A stretch of 64,000 nucleotides of DNA from assembly GCA_013399875.1 (NCBI GenBank), contig VXAZ01002400.1, positions 477,256 through 541,255 of the forward strand, in the 5' to 3' direction. The position numbers were made by a program, and so were the translations under genes. Below are positions 22,201 to 32,645 of the stretch, piece after piece. The notes beneath the pieces were generated by a model. It saw only the letters and a program-made list of their open reading frames with translations, did no database searches and was not told the origin of the DNA. The number at the start of each line of letters is the position of its first letter. The stretch's first letter is position 1. This DNA is from Gymnorhina tibicen. Lineage: Eukaryota > Chordata > Aves > Passeriformes > Artamidae.

Positions 22201-23582
22201 TGCAGCCCTCTCCCAGCTCCCCATTAGCCATGCCATTCCCAGGAGGTGCTACCCATGGTGTTTGCATGGACATGGGGGATGATTTTAAATGGCTGCTATA
22301 AAGTAATTAAGGTTGAAAGGTCAGGCTTGGGTTTAAACAGCCCCCAGGAGCCTGTTTTTACACCCTGGCCATGCCCTGAACCGAGAAAGAATTGGTCAGC
22401 TTTATGGTCTCCTTCCTCCAGAGATGCTTTGGACATCTGGGTGTTCTGGTTAATGCTGTCAAAAGCCAGAAAATACAACTCTGGCTCAGTGCCGAACCAA
22501 GAAACGACCTTTTCCCAACACTCCTGCCTGCAGCCTTCCTTCCCCACTGTGCTGCAGAGCCAAGGCTCCCCTGGACCCTGCTGGGAGCGGGGCTGAGCCT
22601 GCCCATGGCAGGGAGAGAGCTCTGGCAGGTCCTTTAGGGTGTCTGGGGTTTTCTAGCTGTGATAAGAGCCTTCATGGCTTCGGGGCAATTTTTGAACACG
22701 CTTGACAGCTGTTTTTTCCCTCAGTAATGAGCTGGGGTAAGGATGGGATGTGCAGCGTGTGGGGGAAGTTTTGGAAAGAGGCTCGGACCCCAGGGCTACG
22801 CGAGGCGTGCGGAGACTGCCGGGGATGAGGATATTCAGGTGGAAAAGCAGGCGTATCCCCTTGCAGGTACACGCCCACACACGCAGAGGGGAAATGAAGG
22901 TTCTCTCGTGCTTGTCAGAGCATCATTTGGGGAGGGCAGTCAGGAAAGGGAGCAGTTGTGGAGGAAAAGCACGGTCCGTGCTCACGGAGCAGCCCCAAGG
23001 CTCCGGTGTCTCCAGCCGCTCTCTCCATGCTGCCGCGATGTGAGTCAGCTGCTTCCCTCCGCCTTCCCCTCCGGGATGAGTAATGGAGCCGGGATAACCT
23101 TTAACGTGTCCTGGAGACTCTCCCAGCTTCTCATTTAAAGTGTTTTATTGGCAGGGATCAGGATGGAGTAGCAGTGCGGGGGTGTGGAACGTGGAGGTGT
23201 CTGCTGGGGGTTCCGAGGAGACCGCCCCAGAAATGCGCTCAGTTCCTACGGCAGCATCTGCGTTCCATGGGGAGGGAGCCCCATAACTCAGCTTTCCTGA
23301 AACTGCAGTGACCCCCAGTAAATCTTATTTCTGGTTTAGGGCTTAAAAGCTCCGGCGGCTCCGGGAGACTTTGCCGCAGCGTTGCAGCACCTGGAGGGAG
23401 CCTCTGCCCAGCTGATCCTTGTGGTGCCGGGGCTGTGCCTGGAATGGGGTGTCTGGCTGCGGCCTGGCTCTGGAGCAACCCAAAGGCAGCAGAAACTCAG
23501 TCAGAGTGGGGACCAAAAGACACCTTTCTGGCTCAAAACTGGCCCCTCGCTTTTCTCAGTGCTTCGCGGGACAGGTTGTTAG
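19239..23582. other. long non-coding stretch
   Basis: No gene or transposon recognised. An A-rich patch with CCAACC/CCAAAC interruptions lies at 20899-20935. The longest + frame (20713-21249, 178 codons) crosses that A-rich patch, giving Lys/Asn/Gln runs, and shows no domain. The minus frame 20171-20557 overlaps the enhancer-like block at 20120. Neither is called as coding. Confidence 0.45.
20120..20350. promoter_or_regulatory. candidate conserved non-coding element
   Basis: Unique sequence with GGCATTAATGAATTCC, TTCCATTAAAACACG, CAATACGTTTTTG, GATTTGCCGAGC, ATTTACCGCCCCGAGCC and CTTTTCGAAATTC. It combines TAAT cores with scattered CpGs in otherwise AT-rich DNA, like the block at 17.9-18.6 kb. 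Regulatory role is inferred. Confidence 0.32.
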
Positions 23583-23705
23583 CACAGAACCATGGAATCA
23601 TTTAGGTTGGAAAAGACCCTTGAGGTCCTGCAGCCAATTGTTCACCCAGCACTGCCAACCCCACCACTCACCCATGGCCCCAAGTGCCACATTTCTGGCT
23701 CCATT
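23583..23705 (-). mobile_element. CR1 LINE fragment, AAAAGACCCTT subfamily
   Basis: On the + strand: ACCATGGAATCATTTAGGTT, GGAAAAGACCCTTGAGGTCC, then GTTCACCCAGCACTGCCAAC and CCACCACTCACCCATGGCCC. This is a third, older CR1 lineage (GAAAAGACCTT, CCTAGCACTGCCAA) on the minus strand, truncated after CAAGTGCCACATTTCTGG. Confidence 0.85.
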
Positions 23706-23902
23706 TATTTGTACAGTGGCTTGGAGAGGTGAGTCCTGGCCCATGAGTGGAACATTTGTGCCTTCTGGGGCGCAAATAATGACCTCAAGCATGATGGGCT
23801 GAGTCTGGTGGGTGCTGAAATTTCCATAAATAAGTCCTTTATTGTGGGAGAGGGGAGTGTCACTCACCAAGCCCTCTCCCTTTCAGGCTTACAAATAAAT
23901 TG

Positions 23903-24003
23903 CATGGTGTGATTTTTAGGGTTGTCCTGTGCAGAGCCAGGAGTTGGACTTGATGATCCTTGTGGGTCCCTTCCAACTGAGGATATTCTGGGATTCTGTG
24001 ATA
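23903..24003 (+). mobile_element. CR1 LINE 3' fragment, GTCCTGTGCAG subfamily
   Basis: Plus-sense 3' end with GCATGGTGTGATTTTTAGGG, TCCTGTGCAGAGCCAGGAG, TTGGACTTGATGATCCTTG, GGGTCCCTTCCAACTGAGG and the terminal TGGGATTCTGTGA. Same lineage as the copy at 24444, 440 bp downstream. Confidence 0.92.
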
Positions 24004-24443
24004 AAGAGTCTCTTCCCCATAACTGCTAGAACTGCTCTCGGGTGGGTGAATCAGAGGCGAGCAATTTATGTCAAGATTTCCCCTCTCTTGCAAATTATAA
24101 TGTACTATATTGTCATTATAGGATTATGATTATGTCTAATAAGCAGGAATTTTGGGTGCTGGCAGCTCTTTAAACTTCACTGTGGTGATTTCTTTGCCTG
24201 TCCCGAGGCAAAGGCAGGCGGCAAAGTCACGTGGAGGGAGGGAGCTGTGTGGTGGCCCAAAATGAGATGGGGTTTGGAGGTCAGGGTGAAAGGGACCATT
24301 GTGTGGGCTTGTCTGCTGCCCGGCCTGTGAAGGGCCTGGCGTTCAGCTGGGCTCATCATGTGTCAGCTCTGAGCCGGTTTTGGGACCGAGGGGTTGGTGT
24401 GACCCCCTGGGATAATGCTCAGCCCATCAAACAGCCCAGGGAT

Positions 24444-24670
24444 GCTGGGAAAAGGTTCTTCATCCAGAGCATGGCTGAGAACTGGAACAGGCTCCCCAGG
24501 GAAGTGGTCGTGGCATGAAGCCTGACAGAGTTCTAGAAGTGTTTGGACAATGCTCTCGGGCACATGGTGTGATTTTTTGGGGGTTATCCTGTGCAGGGCC
24601 GGGAGTTGGACTTGGTGATCCTTGTGAGTCCTTTCCAACTCAGGATATTCCATGATCCTACGATTCTGTA
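24444..24670 (+). mobile_element. CR1 LINE 3' fragment, GTCCTGTGCAG subfamily
   Basis: Plus-sense, ~227 bp. It reads AAAAGGTTCTTCATCCAGAG, CTGGAACAGGCTCCCCAGGG, GCCTGACAGAGTTCTAGAAG, TGTTTGGACAATGCTCTCGG, GGCACATGGTGTGA and the terminal CCATGATCCTACGATTCTG. It is the plus-strand counterpart of the subfamily seen at 8821 (which reads TTGTCCAAAC on +). Confidence 0.93.
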
Positions 24671-25276
24671 TGTTAGAGAAGCCTTTTGGGCACCTGGGCT
24701 AATTCAGTTCCTCCACTATCTGCAAAATAATCCTGCATGGGGTATTTAATTGTATTATTAATTTCTCATAGGTACTGAGCAGTTTCAAAAGATGAAATCT
24801 CAAAACACCAATGTCAAATTAAAAAAAAAAAAAAAAGGTGACTGCTTTCTGTGATTTGCTGGTTTTTCCGGTGTCAGTCTTAAGATTTTGGGGGCCTTGG
24901 TGTAGACTTTAATAATTGCAGTTGGTAAGACTGGATTTAAAGGGCTATTACTGGTATATTAAATTTCTGGTATTTAGTTATGTGTCATTTGTATGAAAAT
25001 TGAAGCCACCTTCTCCCTCAGATCTCCTGCTAATAGTGTTGTTTTAATTTAGGCTTGTTAATGGGCCGTGTAATTTAAGGACAAACCCCGGTGTTTGAAG
25101 CATTCCCAATCACTTCAAGTCCCTCATCAGCACTCAGGACTTTCCTGCCTTTGCAGAAGGAGGCAGATGGAAAACACAGGGGCCTCCAGAGGCAAACTAC
25201 AGGTGGATCTCTCCAACTCCAAGAATGGGTTATGTACGTGTACATGTGAGTGCCCAGGATATCGGGGATCTGTTCT
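24671..25276. other. AT-rich spacer with A run
   Basis: Unique AT-rich sequence with a 16-base A run at 24821-24836. Nothing else recognised. Confidence 0.5.
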
Positions 25277-25422
25277 TGCCCCATCCCTGGGAGTGTCCAG
25301 GGGCAGGTTGGACGGAGCTTGGAGCAGCCTGGGATAGTGGGAGGTGTCCCTGCCCATGGGAGGGGGTTGGAATGAGATGAGCTTTAAGTTCCTTTCCAAT
25401 CCAAACCATTCTGGGATTCTAC
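25277..25422 (+). mobile_element. CR1 LINE 3' fragment
   Basis: Plus-sense copy with GCCCCATCCCTGGGAGTGTC, GGCAGGTTGGACGGAGCTTG, AGGTGTCCCTGCCCATGGG and the 3' end CCAATCCAAACCATTCTGGG ATTCTAC. Confidence 0.95.
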
Positions 25423-27089
25423 AAAGACATGGAATGTGATCCTGTTGGAACAGCCCTCAAACCCCATGGCGCTGGGGTGAATTGTTGGGACAGGGGATCC
25501 AGGTAGTCATGCCCAGCTCAGCAGCTGATGCTCCAGCTAGGAATTCTTCTCCAAGATCTCGTCTCCTGGGCTTTTTCTTCCACTGCCTCCCTGATGGTCT
25601 GCTGGGCTCCTCCAGCACCAGAAGGAGGAGATGGAGGAAGGCTGTCACACAGGGCTTGCCCTTCTGAGGATCTTACAGCACCCATGTCTGCTCCTGAGCT
25701 TCCCACCACGGCCTTCTCCTCCGCAGAAGGATCTCATGCTCTGTGCTGCTGTCTGGTCCCGTTTCCCTGCCATGGCTCCTACCCCACTCTTGGAAAAGAG
25801 GATCTGCATCTCCTGTGGCTTTAATTCATCCACCTCTCACCGTGCGAGACACAAGAGCACCGTTAAGCACATGAACGCATCTCTGATAATTTATGGTCCA
25901 GCTTGGGAACTCCATGGCTTCTGGATGCTGCTAAGCGGTTCTGCAAGTGAAATAAATATCATCCCTTCAGGATTCGAGCTGATAGCTTTATTTTAGATGT
26001 TTTTTCCCAGCGGGAAAATGTAGAATCTCCACTTTAATTCTTTGCTGGTACCTGTTCCTCCTGAAAAATGTTGCTGAACTGAGTCACAAGGAGAAGGAAT
26101 ATGTCTAGGTGCAGAGTCAGTTGCCACCACCTGGGATTTATGCCATGAAAAACAACATTCCATCAGAACGTAGCTGCCGTGGGCACCTCACCAGCATGAT
26201 GGGAAGTTGCATTTATCCTGTTGTGTGGATGCAGAATGGGCATCTCCACGATAAATCCAGTGCCAGTGCCTCACTGGAGAATTTCGTGCCTGTGGTAGGA
26301 GGAATCTCATTAACACGAACTTCAGAGGGATCCAGCCCTGCCAGCCAGAAGACAAATGCAGCGGTGCTATCATCATCTATCAAATGGAGAATGACCTTTG
26401 CTATCCATTAGGATGAAATGAAAAGCTTTGGGCTTTAACTTTGTTAAAATGCACATGGCTGTCTTTTTAGATCCCGGAGCTGGCACATTGCTGAGATTAA
26501 TCAAATTGTGCATTTTGCAAGTGCTTAAGCAGTATTGTTATGTAACTCCATCTCTGCGTGGCTTCAAGACAGAAAGCAGAATAATTACACCCAAGCCCGG
26601 CTCCGGAATCATCCTGCTGTGGTCATCAGCTGAGGAGGCAGGAGGGGTTTGGAGCCAAGTGCCAACCTCATGTTCTTAAATCTTGAATTCAGCTTTCTTC
26701 TGGTGAGAATTAAATATGTGGGGCTCTGAGGCTGTGTGTGTGCCCAGCAGGGCTCAGCTGAAGGACATGGGTGCATCTCACTGTGGTCTGCTCCAAATCT
26801 CCCCACAGAAAGGGGGTGTAGGTGTGGGTTTGTCTGGTATTCCACTTTGAAAAATGCTGATGTGCCAAGGAAATGTAGCCATGCTGAAAAGAGGGAGAAG
26901 AGGGCATTGCTCTGCTGGCACTGGCCATCAGAGAGGGGGCCCACAGAGGGAAGCAGGGCCTGGTGGGTATCTGTGCCTCTGGGCTGGCTGGGGAATGGGG
27001 TGGATGCCAGTGCTCTGACCATGCGTCCCTTCTCTTTACTCACCCCTTGTCTCTAAGAAAAGCCCAAATTTGGCCGTTCCCTAAGAGAA
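25423..27089. other. non-coding stretch, one enhancer-like block
   Basis: No gene recognised. The AT-rich block at 26380-26560 is listed separately. Frames at 25631-25996 and 26609-27043 have no recognisable domains. Confidence 0.45.
26380..26560. promoter_or_regulatory. candidate conserved non-coding element
   Basis: Unique AT-rich sequence with AATGACCTTTGC (nuclear-receptor-like half site), GCTATCCATTAGGATG, GAGATTAATCAAATTG (paired TAAT cores) and TTGTTATGTAACTCC. No transposon similarity. Enhancer role is inference. Confidence 0.28.
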
Positions 27090-27244
27090 GGAATTACCTG
27101 GATCATCATGTCCAAAGTGTTGTAGTCAATGCCTCAGCGTCCAAATGGAGATCTGGTGGTGTCCCTCAAGGGATGGTGTTGGGACTGGTTGGAACTGGAT
27201 TAACTTTAAAGGTCCCTCCCAGCCCAGACCATTCCATGACTGTA
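27090..27244 (+). mobile_element. internally deleted CR1: RT fragment joined to 3' end
   Basis: The left part translates (+) to VVNASASKWRSGGVPQGMVL, matching the reverse-transcriptase GVPQGSVLGP-type motif of CR1 ORF2. Within a few bases (about 27186) the sequence jumps to the CR1 3' terminus: GGTTGGAACTGGATTAACTT, TAAAGGTCCCTCCCAGCCC, AGACCATTCCATGACTGTA. About 1 kb or more of ORF2 and 3' UTR that normally separates them is missing. Either a deletion after insertion or an aberrant reverse-transcription product. No function remains. Confidence 0.8.
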
Positions 27245-28411
27245 AATCCTCACAAACCCTCCTGAGCTCCTTGGCCACCGCTGCGCATTTCCTGCACCCA
27301 GCGGCTCCTTGTGTGTGTCTTACCCTCCTTTTCTCCCCTCAAGCTTTTCTCCTGGTTGCAGTGGAGCCCACCTCCATCCCGGTGCTGTGTGGGCTGATAA
27401 TTTGGGACCACCTGTGGCATGGGCAACTCTTGATGTTCCCAAGATGAATCTATTTTTCTTCATAACCTCTCCAGTATTTCTATTTTCTTGGCAATTCTTG
27501 GCATAAAGCGCGGACAATTCTGCCAAGCAATGCAGGCAAGGCAGTCAGATGGTGACTGAGACCTTCTTGTCTTCACCCAAGAGCTGTACCCAACTCTGCA
27601 TCCCTGGATTTTCAACCATTGCTGCTCCATGGGAAGTTGGATCCTGCTGTACAGCCAAGTCCCATTCCCAGCTGACTTGAGCAAAAGCAGGAAATGCCTG
27701 GAGCAAACAAAACAAACCCCAAAAGTCCGTGCAGCTGTGTGAATTAGGTTGGATGGAATCTGTCTGAGGTCTCACCTTACAGTCCCTGGTTAGGGAAACT
27801 GCTGTGTTTATAGGTTGTAATCCCACCTGTATTTATTTCACTGTCAGTTTAAGCAGATGCTTTATTTAAGCCTATAAATATCTTTTTTTTCCCCTGCCTG
27901 AAGTATCTGCTTATTTACAAACAGAAATGAAATCCAGTTTAGAGGATATGATGTAGCAGGGTCTTATATTGAAATAACAACAAGCTTTGGGTTCCAGCTG
28001 GTGTAGCTCGGCTGGCAGGTAAGACCATAATGCTTTTGCATATAGACAGGCCTAGAAGCAAACATATATTCTTGTAGCTTCAGTGCAAAAGGCAGGGAAA
28101 AGTGATGACGAGGAGAGCTGGAGCCTTGTAAATCAACGGAGCACCATCGGCTGCTCTGACAGGAGTTGAACAAAGAGGGGCTGATACCTCAGTGGAAATC
28201 AATCCCTTAATGGACAGTTTCCCTTGTCTGTTCCTGGAGTTAATGCAAGTCTCTGGGAGGATCTCAAATGATTATCTGGAAATACATCCTTGTTTGAGCA
28301 GGGTCTTTGGGAAGTGTCTCTTTAACTCAAGTTGTGTGAACTTTCAGTCTGATGGTGACATTGGATAAATCACCACTAAAGTGGGCTCGATCCTGGATTT
28401 CTGTTATATCA
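27245..28411. other. non-coding spacer
   Basis: Unique sequence. AT-rich at 27825-27960 (TTTATTTAAGCCTATAAATA and a T run). No gene, RNA or transposon recognised. Confidence 0.45.
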
Positions 28412-28625
28412 AATCTGGAGGAATTTCCTCACTCAAAGGGTTGTTAAGCATTGGAATGGATTGCCTGGGGAGGTGGTGGAGTCCCCATCCCTGGAGATGT
28501 CCCAGGAACTACTGGGTATGGCACTCAGTGCTCTGGTCTGGGTGACAAGGCAGTGACAGTCACAGGTTGGAGTCGATGACTTCAGAGGTCTTTTCCAACC
28601 TAAATGATCCTGTGCTTCTGTGATT
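28412..28625 (+). mobile_element. CR1 LINE 3' fragment, GGAGGTGGTGGAGTC subfamily
   Basis: Plus-sense: GATTGCCTGGGGAGGTGGTG, GAGTCCCCATCCCTGGAG, GGCACTCAGTGCTCTGGTC, GGTTGGAGTCGATGAC and CAGAGGTCTTTTCCAACC, ending TAAATGATCCTGTGCTTCTG. This belongs to the same older lineage as the minus copy at 23583 (whose + reading is the reverse complement of AAGGTCTTTTCCAACCTAAA). Confidence 0.9.
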
Positions 28626-28889
28626 ATAGGATGTGCTATTTATTTCTGTGTGCTGGTAAGAAACCAGTTCGCATCACTGAGTTACAAATCCATATGTAAA
28701 AGCCATTTCCAGTGTGGTCCCTGAATACCTGGAGGAGCTGCATGGCACCGGATCCACGTCCTGCTTGGACCCTGCTCTCCTCTGGGAATGCCTCTGCTCT
28801 GAGAAACTGAGCTAGGAGCCTTGAACGGGAACCAGTGACTAAATACCAACTCAGAAAAAACAAAGACCCCATTTAGATGTAAATTGAAT

Positions 28890-28912
28890 GGGGGGGGCAG
28901 GGGGAAGCGGGG
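28890..28912 (+). other. G-quadruplex motif
   Basis: Eight G, then CA, five G, AAGC, four G. If the first run is split, four G-tracts of at least three are available with short loops. It fits the sequence rule for an intramolecular G-quadruplex. Folding is not demonstrated. Confidence 0.6.
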
Positions 28913-28959
28913 TGAGAAGAAGGAAGGAAACAGAAATACATAAAATAGGAGTCTACAAG

Positions 28960-29105
28960 CAGAATTATTTCGTTGCAGATTCCGTTTTCCAGACTTCCCT
29001 CGGCGAGTTATCGGCAACACTCTCCACATATTTGTGCAGCCCGATAGCTGCGAGGCACAAGCACATTCTCCAGGAGCACATAATTCCCTTTCCTGATAAC
29101 ATCTC
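28960..29105. promoter_or_regulatory. candidate conserved non-coding element
   Basis: Unique block with isolated CpGs (TATTTCGTTGC, ATTCCGTTTTCC, CCTCGGCGAG, TTATCGGC, CCCGATAGCTGCGAGGC) next to CACATAATTCCC and CCTGATAACATC. Not transposon-derived. Resembles the 18.2 kb block in texture. Confidence 0.28.
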
Positions 29106-29261
29106 CAGCAGGATTTGGCTGCAACGGCAAGGATTTGGCTGTGGAGGTGGGGGGTACCCAGCGTGCTGTTTGTCAGGAGGCTCAAATTCAAAGCTAAAGC
29201 AATAGAAGCACCCAGGAGGAGAAGCTGTCAAAGGCACTGAGGTGTTCCCCTGAGAGCCAGG

Positions 29262-29397
29262 GAAGGGTTCAAGGCCAGGCTGGACGGGGCTTGCAGCACC
29301 TTGGGATAGTGGAAGGTGTCCCTGCCGTGGCAGGGGGGTGGAACTGGATGGTCTTCAAGAGATCTTCCAGCCCAGACCATTCCATAATTCTGGGACT
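29262..29397 (+). mobile_element. CR1 LINE 3' fragment
   Basis: Plus-sense copy with TTCAAGGCCAGGCTGGACGG, GGAAGGTGTCCCTGCCGTGG, GGAACTGGATGGTCTTCAAG and the terminal CAGACCATTCCATAATTCTG. Confidence 0.94.
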
Positions 29398-30944
29398 GCA
29401 GATCATGGGAGCATGGACATCAGCACAAATCTGGAAGTGGGTTAGAACAACAGGAAGACGTAGCAGAAACCCCCTGCAAATTTAACAGAGTAGTTTCCCC
29501 TTTGCCAGTAACACAAGATGCACCTCGCTGGGAAGTGCCAACACTTCAGCATTTGCAAAGCAGCGTCTGTCAGACCTCTCTGCATGAATGCTAATTGCTT
29601 ATAGTGGTGAGGCTGCTCAGCTCAGCAGACAGACCGAGGTGCCTCTGGCCCTGTCTCAGCTCCTCTGTGACCAGCCTGTCCTTGAAATGCAGGTTATCCA
29701 TCGGTGCCACCCATCTGCCTTTGGGTGGGGAGCTGTCACCCCTGGGTCCGAGAGTTTGCAGCTCCAGGAAAGGCTGCAGCAAGCTGGAGATCAGATCTGG
29801 AAAAGCAGAGTTCATTTGTTTCCCTGGCCAGCAGAATGAGTGCTCAGGATGTGCAAAATGAGGTTAAAACAATGTAATATACATTGTTTCAGGTTTTTTT
29901 CCCCTCTTCTGTCCTCGTAACTGACCAAGACAGAGAGAAGAACTGGGAGAGAAGGGAAACTGCACGCTCAGGGTCAATGGCTTTTCTGAGCTCCAGAGGG
30001 AAAATAAAGAGCACAAAGTCAAACCTCTGCCACAAAACCCCGAGCCCACGTGGAAAATTTACACCTCTAAAAGGGGTTCCTCCGCTGATGCTCACATCAG
30101 TCCAAGTGTTGGCATCAAACCTGTGCTTGCCCAGCTGGCTTGGCTGCAGGTGTGAGGAGTTACCTGTGTCCTACCCTTGACACGCAGAAACCACCTCTTT
30201 TTCTATCTTATTTTTTTCCACTTGCTGGGAAAATGGGGGCAAATCCAAGAGTCTGTCATCCAGGTGCATGGGATTCAGCAGCAGCTCCACACTGGGGGCA
30301 CCAACACAAGAAAAAACATGTTCAGGAGCTCTGCCAGGGGACCCTGCTCTGTCAGGGCTCCCAGCAAACCTTGTTTATTCCCGCCTTGAATTTTCCTGCG
30401 GATGAAGAGCACGTTATCCTCGGAGACACGACCCAGAGCTGCACTTGCAAATTGAAATCCCGGGCCCTGCACGCTTCCTGGGAAGCATCAGGTCAGTGGT
30501 GAACACTCACAGCACGCTGCCCTTCACGGGGGCACGTCTGCAGGGGCTTTGCTGCTTGCAAGGGTCTCCTGCTCCACAGTGGGGGAAAGCGTGGTTTTCC
30601 TCTGTTGCTTTGTTATTTATTTACTTTTTTGTGAAAGGCTTTACAGGCTGGGATTTGGAAGCATTCCCAGTTTTTGCAAATAAAACTGTGAGTCTGTCTG
30701 AGGAACGTTGGAAGAGGAATCTCAGGAACGTGGGAGCGTTCTCCCTGGAGCCGCTCTGGAGTTTCTCCTCTTGTTGCTTCAAAATATTCCTAAGGCGGTG
30801 GTTGTTCTGCACATCTCCAGGTGCTGGAAACAAAGGAGAAGTGAGACCTTGCAGCAAGTTTGTTTGGCAAGAAATATAGGCCAAAATTAAAAGCAGGATT
30901 AGACCCTGCATTTACAGAACCAAAAGAAGGAAATTTCAAACTCA
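29398..30944. other. non-coding stretch
   Basis: No gene or transposon recognised. Frames at 30140-30502 and 30445-30879 lack domains and good splice context. Confidence 0.45.
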
Positions 30945-31147
30945 GATTCTGCACAATGAGGGAGGACAACGATGGAAAAAGTTCCCCAGAGAAACTGTGA
31001 ATGCCCCAAATCTGGAAGTGTTCAAGGCCAGGTTGGATGGGGTTTGGAGCAACCTGGGACAGTGGAAGGTGTCCCTGCCCGTGGCAGGGGGTTGGAGTGA
31101 GAGGATCTTTAAGGTCCTTTCCAGCCCAAACCATTCAGTGACTGTGA
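30945..31147 (+). mobile_element. CR1 LINE 3' fragment
   Basis: Plus-sense copy. It starts in the TTCTGCACAATGAGGGAGG segment, then GTTCCCCAGAGAAACTGTG, GGAAGTGTTCAAGGCCAGG, GGAAGGTGTCCCTGCCCGTG and the 3' end CAGCCCAAACCATTCAGTG. Confidence 0.94.
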
Positions 31148-32566
31148 CAAAATACCAGCAAAAATACCAGCGTTGGTGACTGCAGTTTGTGAAAGACCAT
31201 CAGTACAACCTTTTGCTTCACTTTTCATGTCCCCACACAATGTTGGGACAGCTAAACAGCTTCCAGACTCAGATGGGACTTGAGGAAGCCAAGAGACATC
31301 CAAGGAGCTGAGAGAAAAGGCTGCAGTTGTCTCCCAGGCTGTCTGTATTCAAAAATGAGAAATGTTCCTTGCTTGTTGTTTCCCACCCACATGAAGGATA
31401 TGATGACTAACCATAAAATTTTATGGAACAAAAGCTTACGGGCATTTTATTCGCTCTTTTGTGAGTTGGGAGTCACAGACAGTTCAGGAATGTGATGAAC
31501 CCAGAGAAGAAGAAGTGTTATCTTCTTAACCAAGCACTGGAGCCGTGCAGTACCACCGGCGGGATAATCTATTTCCTCCAGGCTGCTGCCTTAAAAATGT
31601 CAAAAAGTTAAAGGGATTTGAGTAAAAATAGAAAACGACATCCTGGACGATGGGGGAAGGCTTTGTGTCCGATGGGAAGCCAGCGAAGGCAGGAAGTCAC
31701 CAGGCAAAGCCCAGCACTGTCAGGGAGCCTGGCTTACATGGGGACCTGCAGGCTGGGGTGGGAGGAGGGAGAACAAACCTTGTGGAAAGTCAAAAATCCA
31801 ACCTGGCCATTACTCTGGGGGCGGGGAATGGGGTGGTTTCTGCTTGTTCTTGCTACTCTGCCATGTGCACGGGGTCAAAATGAGATGGGTGCCAGGGCTG
31901 GGTTGGCTCTCCGGGGCACAAAACACCTTCTGCTTCCCACAGCAGCACCGGTGTGAATGGAAAACCCTCGGATTTATTGCTCAAAGGCCACCCCAGCAAA
32001 TCATGGCATTCCCACGAGAGCAGCAGTGGATGGGCAATGCCAGGGATCCCGGGACGGAGATGTGGAGTCACGGAGAGCCGAGGGGTGGCTCGTTTCCAGG
32101 GCTCGGTGCTGAAAGGTCGTCTCGGTATAATTGAGTGAAGAAGAGTCAGCCTGTCCTCTAACAGCAAATTAAACACAACTTTGTGGGTTTGGTGGTTTGC
32201 TGCCAAGTGCCAATACAGCTCCATATTAATGGCTTATGACAGGATTATTCTCCCTGTTTTTGGCAGGAAGAAGCTCTTTGGCCTTAATCCTGCTTGTGGC
32301 TAAGGGAAGAAACCCAGCATATCCCATGTATTTACCAAAGGTGCAACTCCCAAATGCTGCTTAAATCCCAAATTTTCAGAGAGGAGCAGAGCAGATGGAC
32401 CCTGCATCAACCCAAAAATGCTGCCAGGAGGCAGAGAGAGGTGAGGACCCTTCATGCACATCCCAAGGTGAAGCTCAGTCTACCCCATGAACTGGAATTC
32501 CCGTTTCTGTAACCTGAGTAACCATGGGTATCCATCCTCCCAATATAAATATAATGTATAAACTTC

Positions 32567-32645
32567 ACAAATATAAATATAAATATAAATATAAATATAA
32601 ATATAAATATAAATATAAATATAAATATAAATACAAATACAAAAT
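32567..32645. repeat. (AAATAT)n hexanucleotide array
   Basis: About twelve uninterrupted AAATAT hexamers, with an A-to-C-type degeneration at the right end (AAATACAAATACAAAATG). On the minus strand this gives a Phe-Ile repeat frame that is purely a repeat artefact. Confidence 0.95.

Larger units (their letters stand above)
28626..29261. other. non-coding spacer with G-rich run
   Basis: Contains the G4-type run at 28890 and the enhancer-like block at 28960, both listed separately. No gene recognised. Confidence 0.45.
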
